Program-made: the position numbers and the translations under genes
The notes under the pieces: generated by a model
Told to the model about the DNA's origin: nothing
The model's database searches: none
The model's input: only the letters and a program-made list of their open reading frames with translations
Assembly: GCA_009193035.1 (NCBI GenBank)
Contig: SWDT01000030.1
Location: forward strand, 1-64,000
DNA: 64,000 nt
Source: Halicephalobus mephisto
Lineage: Eukaryota; Nematoda; Chromadorea; Rhabditida; Panagrolaimidae
Direction: 5' to 3'
In this document: one piece after another, positions 46,800 to 57,900 of the stretch
Layout: every line of letters begins with the position of its first letter
How positions within the stretch are numbered: position 1 is the stretch's first letter

Positions 46800-48620
46800 T
46801 AAAATTTAAAGATTTTCGAATTTTTCTAATTTTCAAATTTTTAAAATTTTCGAATTTTAAATTTTTTTTAATTTTTAAAATTTTAAATTTTTTAAATTTT
46901 TTTTAATTTTCAAATTTTTCAAATTTTAAATTTTTTTAATTTTTTTAAATTTTCAAATTTTTTCAATTTTTAATTTTTTTTAATTTTCTAATTTTTTTAA
47001 TTTTCTACAATACAGTAAAAATTTAAAATTCCAAAAATTTAGAAATTTGTGAAAAATTAATTTTCAATTATATAATATATTTTAATTTTAAATAGCATTT
47101 TTTATTTCGTCAAAAATGAATTTAGTAACATCCATTTTTTGCGAAAATTTCATTTTTTTAATTTTCGGAATTTAACAAACTTGAAAAATTTCAGAATTTT
47201 ACCATATTTTCTGTCTTCTGAGAAAAAATTCTGGAAATTTCTAGAATCTCAAAAGTTTTCAAATTTTTCTAAAATTTCAAATTTTTCCAAAATTTCAGAT
47301 TTTTCTAAAATTTCAAACATTTATAAAATTCTATAAAATTTTTCAGATTCTGATGGAGGCTTCTAAAATTTAATAAAATCTTACATAATTTTCTGCAGAT
47401 TTCTAGAATTTTTGAAATTTGTAAACTTTTTCACAATTTAGTTAACTTTTCGAAAATCCCTCTTAAACCTCATGAAACCTTCTGGAATCTTCCAGAATCT
47501 CACGGAAACTTCTGTCTTTCCAGAATCCAGTAACATTAAAACCGAAAAATTCATGTTAAAAAATTTTTATAATTTTTTTTTCAATTATAAAGTTTCAAAA
47601 ATCAGATTTCTAAATATTCAAAAAATAAATTGAGTCAATTAGTACTTTTGAACTTTTGAAATTTGTAAATTAAGTCAATTATCAAACACGAATCTGTCAA
47701 CAATCCCGGAAAAGCCATTTTTCTTTTTTTTTTATAAAAATAACAAATTTTATTATGCAAAAAAGTTTTGCCAAATTTGTTCTGTACCATCTTTCCGGAA
47801 TTTAATCCTTTTTGTTTTTGGTCGAATAACCGATCAAGCTTTCCAATAATATGGTTATAAAAATTTTAAATAAATTTTTTTCAAAAATAATTTTTTAGAA
47901 AATTTTAAAAAATGTTTATAAAAATCTGAAAAATTTTAAGATTTTTTGAAATTTAAGAAGTTTTGACTAAATTATCGAATTTTTGAAAATTTTCATTAAA
48001 TTATTAAATTTTTGAAATTTTCATTAAATTATTAAATTTTTGAAAATTTTACTAAATTATTAAATTTTTGAAATTTTCATTAAATTATTGAATTTTTCAA
48101 AATTTCGACTAAATTATCAAATTTTTGAAATTTTGACTAAATTATTAAATTTTTGAAAATTTCGACTAAATTATTAAATTTTTCAAAATTTTTGACTGAA
48201 TTCTAGACGATTCTGGAGCCTTCCACGGAATTGCACTGAAAATAATTGGGTGTTTTTTCGATTTTATTGGCTTAAATTTGGTCAGTTTTTGTGGAAAATT
48301 TCCTTAAATATTCTTTCAAAAAACAGATTATCTGAAATCTTGACCTTAAAGTCGTTCATTTTTGATCCTATTCAGAACTTGATTTTTTCAAATCTTTGAT
48401 TTTCGATTTCGAAAGTTCGAATTTGGATTATTTTAAAATTTCGAATTTGGACTATTTTAAAAATTTAAATTTAAATTATTTTAAAAATTTCGAATTTGGA
48501 TTATTTTAAAAATTTCGAATTTGGATTATTTTAAAATTTCGAATTTGGATTATTTTAAAAATTTAAATTTAAATTATTTTAAAATTTCGAAAATCGACAG
48601 CTTTGATTTCGTCTTCGAGA
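46800..48620. repeat. A/T low-complexity and short repeats
   Basis: TTTCAAATTTTTAAA words, a TTCTAAAATTTCAAA run (47260-47340), a TTGACTAAATTATTAAATTT array (47950-48190) and a TCGAATTTGGATTATTTTAA array (48410-48590). From 48620 to 49100 the sequence is unique and AT-rich with no supported gene. Confidence 0.75.
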
Positions 48621-49179
48621 CGATTATGAAACCTTTTTTGTTTTTATTGTGCAAAAAATGAAATTTTTACTCTGGAAAGATTTTGAGACCGGATTAAACT
48701 CCCACTTGTGACCAATGCCGTATTAACTAAATCCTTTACTCTAAGTTATTTCCGAAATTTTGACGTTTTTTAAAAGATTATCGACGAAAATTGAGTAAGC
48801 AGAATGAATCAAACATCTTTCATAAGAGGATAAAAAATTTTCATTTTAAATTTTTTTATTTTCATTCATTAAAGATAAATGTAAAAGAATTGTCTTGACA
48901 CGAATTTTATTTAATTTTTTTTTTAAATTTTAATTTAAATTTTTTTTAAAATTTTAGTTTTTTTTTTAAATTTTAATTTTTTTTTAAATTTTATTATTTA
49001 TTAAATTTATATTATTCGTAGTAAAGTTGGAAATTTATATTTAAAACTTTTTAATTTTAATTTTTTTTTAAATAAATTTAAAAATAACGGTTTTGACGTA
49101 AGTTTTATTTAATCTGATTTTTTACCATGTGCTTAGTTACAAGTTCTTTATCATTATTTCGTGACGGGATCATGACTTT

Positions 49180-50430
49180 TTTGTTTAAAAATTCTTTTGT
49201 TTCCATTCTCTAAGGTAGGTTTGAAACAATGGTCTCACCACGAATAATGTTTAATTCATTTTTGGACTACGAACTTTTTGAACATTTTTTTAATAACATT
49301 TGTAACGAAATTTTTTTATTTTTTAGGTTTCTTCATTTATTATATCAGAAAAATCCAAAATTACGGTCCTGAAGCGAATGTTGTTTAATTCACTTTAGGA
49401 TTATAAATTTTATTCAATTTTTTAATTTTAATTTTTTTTTCAATTTTTAAATTTTAAATTTTTTTGATTCATTATATCAGAAAAATCCTAAATTACGGTC
49501 CTGAAGCGAATGTTGTTTAATTCACTTTCGGACTATGAATTTTATTCATACTTTTTAATTTTAAATTTTTTTAAATTTTATTGAATTTTTTAATTTTAAA
49601 TTTTAAATTTTTTTCATTTATTATCTCGGGAAAATCTAAATTACGGTCCCACCACGAATGCCGTCTAATTCACTTTTGGATTTTGAACCGGATTACTTAT
49701 CCTCCGCCATTCATAATGAAAATTTTTTTTGGACTTCTTCATTCATTATCTTGGAAAAATCCTAAATTACGGTCCCGACACAAATATTGTTTAATTAATT
49801 TTTGGATTTTGAACCCGATTAGTAATCCTTTGTCATTTGTTAAAAAACTACTTTTTTGGACTTTATTCATTATCTCGGAAAAATCCTAAATTACGGTCCC
49901 ATCACGAATATTGGTTAATTAATTTCTGAATTTTGAACCCGATTACAAATCCCTTGTTACTTGTGATAAAACTATTAATTTTTTGAAATGTTTTCATTCA
50001 TTATCTCGGAAAAATTCTAAATTATGGTTTTAACGCGAATATTGGTTAATTAATTTCTGAATTTTGAACGCGATTACAAATCCTTTGTTACTTGTGATAG
50101 AACTATTTTTTCTGAAATTTTTTCATTCATTATCTCGGAAAAATTATAAATTATGGTCCCACCACGAATATTGGTTAATTAATTTTTGGATTTTGAACGC
50201 GATTACAAATTCCTTGTTACTTGTGATAAAACTATTAATTTTTTGAAATTTTTTCATTATCTCGGAAAAATTCTAAATTATGGTCCCACCACGAATATTG
50301 TCTAATTAATTTCTGAACTTTGAACGCGATTACAAATCCCTTGTTATTTGTGATAAAACTATTTATTTTTTAAAATTTTTTCATTATCTCGGAAAAATTA
50401 TAAATTACAATTTTAACGCGAATGGTGTTC
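49180..50430. repeat. ~122-129-bp tandem array with GGTCCCACCACGAATATTG core
   Basis: About ten units: CATTATCTCGGAAAAATTCT, AAATTACGGTCCCACCACGA, GGTTAATTAATTTCTGAATT, CGATTACAAATCCCTTGTTA. Adjacent units are highly similar to the right and diverge to the left. Open frames of 60-102 codons within it are periodic. Confidence 0.92.
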
Positions 50431-50849
50431 GTTTATTTTTAACTATTGCTTAGTTCCGGTCTTTTAATTACGGAAATTGGTTGACTATATTCTGCGTTTT
50501 TTCACGTCTTTTGACATTTAATCTTAAACTTGTTAACCTCCACATTCGGTGTTTTTCGATTCTTAAAGTACAAATCTTAAATAAATTACTTTTTGATTAA
50601 AAATTTTTCTCACCTGGATTCAGTACCGAGTAATTTAAAATTTAAAATTCGAAATTTAATTTTGCAGATAGAATTTTAAAAATTTTTACTTTTTTTTAAT
50701 TTTTAAAAATTTTTATTTTTTTTAAATTTAAAAATTTTTATTTTTTTTTAAATTTGAAAATTTTTACTTTTTTTTAAATTTTAAAAATTTTTACTTTTTT
50801 TTAATTAAAAATTTTTTTCTGAAAATTTAAACTTAAAAAAATCATTTTT

Positions 50850-51680
50850 TTATGGTTTTTTTTATTATCCCTTCCTTGGCTTATTTTTTACCTTATCTTT
50901 TTTGTTATCTGTTCCGTTTTCTGTTTTTATTCTTCAATTTTATATTATTTTTCATTTTTTTCCTACTTTATTCAGCTACCTTTGTACCGTATTTCCACCA
51001 TTATAGCTTATTTTTCTGTTTTTTCTTAATTCTTCTTTTTTTACGGTATTTATCCTTCACTACTATATTCACTTTTTTTTCTTTTACGATATTATTTTCC
51101 TTATACTCTTATTTCTATTTCCTTACTCCCCATATCCCTATTCTCCTATGCCCCTATACTTCTACTCCCCTACTCCTCCATACCTTTATTTCCCTACTCC
51201 CCTACTCCCTCATAACCCTATTCCCCTACTCCCTTGCTCCCCTACCTCCCTATATCCTTATTCCCTTGCTTCCCTACTCCTCTACTCTCCTACTTCCCTA
51301 CTCCCCCATACCCCTATTCTCCTACTCCCTTGCTCCTCTACCTCCCTATATCCTTATTCCCCTACTTCCCTACTCCTCTACTCCCCTACTTCCCCTACCT
51401 TATTTACCTTGTCTTTCTCCTACTTTTACTCCGTTTACAGTATTCATTCTTTGCTACCTTATTTCCCTTTCTTTGTTTTTTATCCCTTCTTTTTCTCCTA
51501 TTTTATTTATTTTGTTTTCTCTTGTATCTTCTTCTCTAGTTTATCCCTTCCATTTTTTCTCTCTTTCGTGTTTTTTCATTGGATTCTTCCTTCCCCTTTC
51601 CTCCCCAATGAAGTTCCCCTTCTGTTTCTTCATTGAAACTCCCCCTTTTCTCTTCTTTGAACCCCCTTTGGACCCCCCCC
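50850..51680. repeat. ~830-bp polypyrimidine tract upstream of the GPCR
   Basis: The + strand is almost purely C/T from 50850. It has a core of CCCTACTCCCCTA-type repeats (51130-51410) and a run of twelve C at 51668-51679. It lies 240-1070 bp 5' of the GPCR start. All + strand frames are open because stop codons need purines; the 323-codon frame is not a gene. Confidence 0.9.
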
Positions 51681-51917
51681 CCCCTTGGATGGTTGACAGA
51701 TGTCTGAAAACCAGATGTATTGAAATGAAAGATAAACAAACGAAAACAAAAAAGATGAATCTTTTTTTCTTTAGTGGATTAAAATGTTGTTTTTGCAAAG
51801 ATTTCGTGGCAATCGGATTCTAATGTCATTAACGCTCCGCCCTCGGGCAAAGTGGCTTTGTTTGTCCAAAAGTGTCTTCTTCATTTGTTTCAATTTTTTC
51901 CGAGTGCTGTCAACGAC

Positions 51918-54900
51918 ATGTCCATCGATTTAAACAATGTTACCTGTTGTAGGATGAACAATGAATCATGTCTTTACATGAACGATGTTCTTTGGACTTA
52001 TCGACAAGACCTGTCCACAAGACCCCTTACTATGGCCATTTTTGCCTTTTTTTATTCGTTAATTATCATATTTGGAATATTGGGAAATCTATGTGTCATT
52101 TTGGCCATTTCAAGAACGAGGTAAGTCTTCGAAAAATTAAACTCTAAAAAGAAATCATACTTTTAGAAGTATTTAAAATTTTTTACTTTTATAGTTTTTT
52201 ATACATTTAACTTTATATATAATTTTATAAAAATTCTGTAAATTTTATAATTTTCTAAATTTCTTCAAAATTTTATTTTAAATTTTTCGAAATTTTATTT
52301 TAAATTTTTGTAAGTTTTATGAATTTTATGAATTTTTTATATCTAATTTTATATTTATTTTTTTAAGTTTTATTTAATTATTGTTATTTTAGGTCATTAC
52401 AAACAGTTCCTAACATGTTCATATTCTCCCTCAGTTGCTCAGATATCGTAGTTTGCTGTACATCTGCCACGATAACTCCTATAACAGCGTTCAAAAAAGA
52501 TTGGATTTTCGGTTCTTTTCTCTGTTCTTCAGCCCCTTTTATCGCGGTAAGTTACGAAATCCGAAACTTTAAAAGAAATCCAAAAAATAATTTAAATAAT
52601 ATCCTTATTTACTTAGGGATAAAGTTCAAAGTCAAAATCACAGCCGGAGATTATTATTATTTAAAAGTAGAATTTCTTCAATAATCGAAATTTGAAATTT
52701 CTAAGTACGAAATTAGAATTTTATGTTTTTAGAATCGTTTGAACTTCAGAATTTCGGGAGTTTGGAAAGTTCTAAAAATTCATATCAGGACAATTTTGTT
52801 GAAAAAAGTTTGATTTTTATAATTTTACAATTTCTGAAATCAAAGTTTTCGAAAATCCATATCAAGGCAAATTCGTTGAGGAAATTTTAATTTTTATAAT
52901 TCTATAATTAATACCTAAAATCGAAGTTCCTGAAAAGTTCTAAAAATTCGTATCAGGATAATTTCGTTGAAAAAATTTTAATTTTTATAATGTAATTTTT
53001 TAAACGAACATCAGAAACCCAGGATTCCAGAAGTTTCTGAAATGTTCTGGAGATTTTTTCTGGAACATGTTCGAAACAAAAATTTTTCAATTTTTACTAT
53101 AATTTCGAAAATAATAAAACCAAAAAGTCAAAAATTTGTATCGAAGTGATTTTTTATTTTTATAATAGTGTAATTTTCGAAAAAGTAAATTTTATTTTTT
53201 AAAAAGTTGTAAAATTTCAAAAATTAAAATTACTCCAATTTCAACATGGTTTAATTTTTTTCCAAAACCTAATTTAGGGAATATTCTTTTATAACAGAGT
53301 TATTTCGCAGTAAATATAGCTACAGTAATAGTAAAAAATTAAAAAAGTAATTTTAGTCGTAAAATTCGCAACTTTGAACGGTCTTTAGGCTGACTCCGTG
53401 CCAACTCGCACTGACGTCGGTAAACGAACGAAGCGAGTATGGTTTTCAGGAACTTTCGCGGCGAGAGTTGATTCAAGACCGGTCTGAAGGTTGCTTTTTG
53501 GGCTAGTGCTCATTTGCGCTGACAAATCGTTTAAATTCTTATATTTTTTTAGAATTTTTTTGATAGAATTTTACTTCACTTTTTTAGGCTACTTTTAGGC
53601 TATTTTTCATTCCTATTGATAAATCGTTTAAATTCTTATATTTTTTAAGACTTTTCTTGATGGAATTTTATTTCACCTTTTTTAGGCTACTTTTAGGTTA
53701 TTTTTCATTCCTATTGATAAATCATTCCAATTTTAATGGTTTTGAAAAGTTTTCACAACGAAAGTTTGTTTTTAAATTTTTAGGCTATTTTTCATTCTTA
53801 TTGATGAATCAATTAGATTCTTATATTTTTTAAAATTTTCTTGATGGAATTTTATTTCACCTTTTTTAGGCTATTTTTCATTCCTATTGATAAATCATTC
53901 TTATTTTCATGGTTTTGAGAAATTTTCGCGGCGGAAGTTTATTTTTTAGGTTATTTTCAGATTAATTTGCATTCCTGCTGATAAATCATCCAGTTTTGCA
54001 TGGTTTTCTGGAATTTGCGCGACAAGAATTAATTTTACTTTTTAGGTTATTTTCAAGTTAATTTTTACTGCTACTAATAAGTCTCTTAGATCCTCATGGT
54101 TGAGGATTTTTGTGATAGGGATTGATTTTATTTTCCAAGATAATTTTTATTTTCATTGGTAAATTACGAAATTTATCAAGATTTTCAAAATTTTCCGCTG
54201 AAAAAATTAATTTTACTTTTTTTAGACTAATTTTCATTGTTACTGATAAATTACCAAATTTATTATATTTTTTAAGGAATTTCCGTGCCAGGAATCAATT
54301 TCAATTTTCTCGAGATTACTTTCTAAACTAATTTTTACTTTCGTTGATAAATTACTAAATTTATCATGTTTTCCGGGAATTTTTCGTGCCAGGAATTGAT
54401 TTCGCATTTTAAAAATTACTTTTTAAACTAATTGTTACTTGTACTGGTAAACTATATAGTTCATTTTGGTCTTGAGGAACTTTTCGGAAATAATTTCAAT
54501 TTTACCACAAGTTTCCACCTTCAGCAGCGAGTAACGGCATTACTACTGTCTTCAGGGACTTTCGTGGTGGAACCTTATACTGTTCTCAATGCTGTTTTTA
54601 TTATGGTTTCTTATTTGCACCAGCAAACAAGAAGCCTTATTAGTCTTCAGGGACTTTCGTGATAAAAGCTGATTTTATATTTTTGATGACGCAAATCTTA
54701 GTATCATTATCGAAGTCGAAAATCAAGAGGATTTTAAAAACGGTGTAAAATGTAATTTATTTTTCAAAAATGTTCAAAGACCAGCAAAAGTAAAATTTGA
54801 TTATTGAAGAAGTAAATTGTAATGTTTTACATTCACACCTCCGCGAAGACTAGTGGTCTCGCGCAAAATGGAATTCAATTTTTTTCTTGTTGGTTTATTT

Positions 54901-57900
54901 TAAGTGCCAACTCTACGCAACTAATTAGATTAGATCTGAAAGTCTTGAAGCCACGTCTTGAAATCTCTTTTTGGGAGAAACTCCATTAGCAAAGTTTCGG
55001 AGAATCCTAGTTTTGGGACGGAATAATGAAAATGGTAGTATTTTCTTCAATTTTGAGTAGTTAAACCTTAAAAATGAAATACGGTATGTTACTGTAGGGT
55101 ACAAAGATTTGGAAAACAAAAATTCTCCTTGATCTTTGTAAATTACTTTTCCTACTTTCTACGATATATAGAAAACGGAAACTACAGTAATCCCTCCTCA
55201 TCTTAAAATTTAAACCGAAGCCAATAGATCTACGTTTTTCAAAGATTCATTAAAAATGAACTTCTCGTATTGTAGTTTTATGAATCATCTATCTTCGCTG
55301 ATGTTGACGTAACAAAAATGTTAGTAGTACTTTATTGCCGAGTCCCTAACTTGGATAATTAGATCAGATAATCAAGCATGGTTAATTACTGTAATGGTAG
55401 CATAGTTGAAAAAGGCAAGTAAATTACGAGAAAAATATTAAAAAATAATTTATTTCAACGAATGTCTCTAGTATAACAACTCATCATGCTTGACTGTTTG
55501 TTTTAATTGCCCAAGCCTGAAGAAACAATAAATTACTACTATTTTTGTTACGTTAACATCACCAAAGACAAATGAATCATAAGAAGAACCATAATACGAA
55601 AAATTCATTTTTAATGAATCTTTGGATAATGTAGATCTATTGGCTTCGGTTTAAATATTAAGATGAGGAGGGATTACTGTAGTTTTCATTCTCTATATAT
55701 CGTAGAAAGTAGGAAAAGTAATTTACAAAGATCAAGGAGAATTTTTGTTTTCCGAATCTTTGTACCCTACAGTAACATACCGTATTTCATCTTTAAGGTT
55801 TAACTACTCAAAATTGAAAAAAATACTACCATTTCCATTATATCCATACGGTAAAAAACAGGAAATATGATTTACAAAGAAATTAAAAAGGATTTTATTT
55901 TCTGAATCTCCACGTACTACAGTCATCAATATTCTTTTATTGTTTCAAATTTTAATCACTCAACTTTGAGATGTAGAAATATCTACTACTAATCCTCTTA
56001 AGATTACATAAGCAATCTTCAAGAATAATTTTTTCGCAATGGTTTTTAAGCCATTTTTTATGCATTTTTGAACGTGTCGGCACGGGGACCAAATCTTTCG
56101 ATTTTTTATAGGACAAACATGATCAAAAAAGTTAGTTGTTATTAATTGACATTACTACAAAAAATAAATTCAATGAAAAATGCAAATTTAAAAAAAAATT
56201 GAAAATAATTGAAATTAAAATTTTCAGGGTGTTAGTCTTTGTTTTTCGACTTTTACTCTCGCAGCGATTTCTATAGACAGATTTTTGCTCATCAGGTACC
56301 CCATGCAGAAACCCTTCAATCATGCCCAGGCTTCTATAACCATAATTGTAAGTTTGTTACTGTAGTTTTGGTTTTTACAGTAATCTTCAGTTGGTTTGTG
56401 TTCTTTCGATGATTCTGTCGGCTCCGACGATATTTACCCAAAAATTATCTCCTATAGACAAGTACTGTGGAGATTTTTGTTACGAAGATTGGGGTTCGCA
56501 TAACTCAAGAAGAAGGGCATACGGTACAATCATGTTGACACTTCAGTTTATTATTCCTCTTTCGATAATTACCGTATGTTATACAGCGATTTCTGTCAGA
56601 TTAGGCCAGAGTCTGATTTTGAAAACCAAAAAACGAGATTATGAATGGCAGCTGCAGATGACGGATCAGCAAAAAGCAGCAAACAAGAGACGACAAAGGA
56701 CCAACAGAATGTTCATCGGTAAGTGTTACGAAATCTGTCGAAATTAAAACTAAAATTAAAATTTTGAACTTGTGATATTTAAATAATTTTATTAATGTAT
56801 TATTTACCTAAATTTGTTTAAAAGTTCAAGAAATTAAAATCCGCAGTTTGCACGCAACTTTGAACAAGTTGATTTTTATGATTTTAAAATTTAAAAAATT
56901 TAAAAATTTAAAATCCGCAGCTTGCATGCAATATTTGGATAAGTCGATTTTTATGATTTTAAAACTTAAAATCCGCAGTTTGCATGCAATATTTGAACAA
57001 GTCGATTTTTACGATTTTAAAACTTAAATTTTAAAAAATCCGAAATCCGCAGCTTGCACGCAACTTTGGATAAGTCGATTTTTATGATTTTAAATTTTCT
57101 AAGAAGTTAAGGAAATTAAAACCCGCAGCTTGCACGCAATATTCGAACAATTGGACTAGTGTATTATTTTCTTAAAGCTGTTAAAGAATTAAAATCCGCA
57201 GCTTGCACGCAACATTAGGGCTGGTCGATTGACTAATGTTTATTTTTAACTTAAATCCTCGCTTTATCTGACATCTACATATCCTCATTACGTCTTCAAA
57301 AACGAAAATTCTGAACTTAATGAAGCTTCTGTAACATGTGTAATCATCTCGTTATTTTAATCCGAATTAAATCGATATATGAAATTAACCAAAGTTTCTA
57401 AAAAAATTGCAAATTAATTTTCCACCGTATAAATTCGAAAATTATGCGATTAATCATGTTCAATAATTAGATGCCATCATATTTGTAATTCATAAATGAA
57501 ACTTAAAAAACGAATAATAATGAATTTCTTTGAAATTATTATTTTAAAAGATAAATTACAAAAATGTTTCAAATGTTGCATGCAAAATGTGGATTTTTTT
57601 CAAAATATTTGGAAATTTAGGTATGAAATATTGTGTGCAATCTGCAGATTTCGAAATGTTTAGGAATTTAGGCACAAAATGTATGTACCAGCTTGCGCCG
57701 ATGTTGCATGCAATGTGCGGATTTTTCAAGATATTTAAATTTAGGCGCAAAATATTGTGTTCAAATTTCGAAATTTAGGTAAAAGTAGTTTTAACCAGCT
57801 TGCGCCAATGTTGCGCGCAACCTGCAGATTCAAATTTTGAAATTTAGGTAAAAATGATTTTGATCGACTTGCGTCAATGTTGCTCGCAACTTGTGAACTA

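Noticed and set aside
49581..50246. Frames of 102 and 60 codons on the + strand
   Set aside because: Inside the 122-129-bp array; residues repeat with the DNA unit.
26302..50430. CRISPR array
   Set aside because: The arrays have contiguous similar units without unique spacers of fixed length, and the genome is eukaryotic.
50852..51823. 323-codon open frame on the + strand, plus overlapping 162- and 101-codon frames
   Set aside because: All lie in the polypyrimidine tract, where stop codons are nearly impossible; residue content is only L, P, S, F, Y, I, T. The frame also runs into the region just before the GPCR exon without homology.
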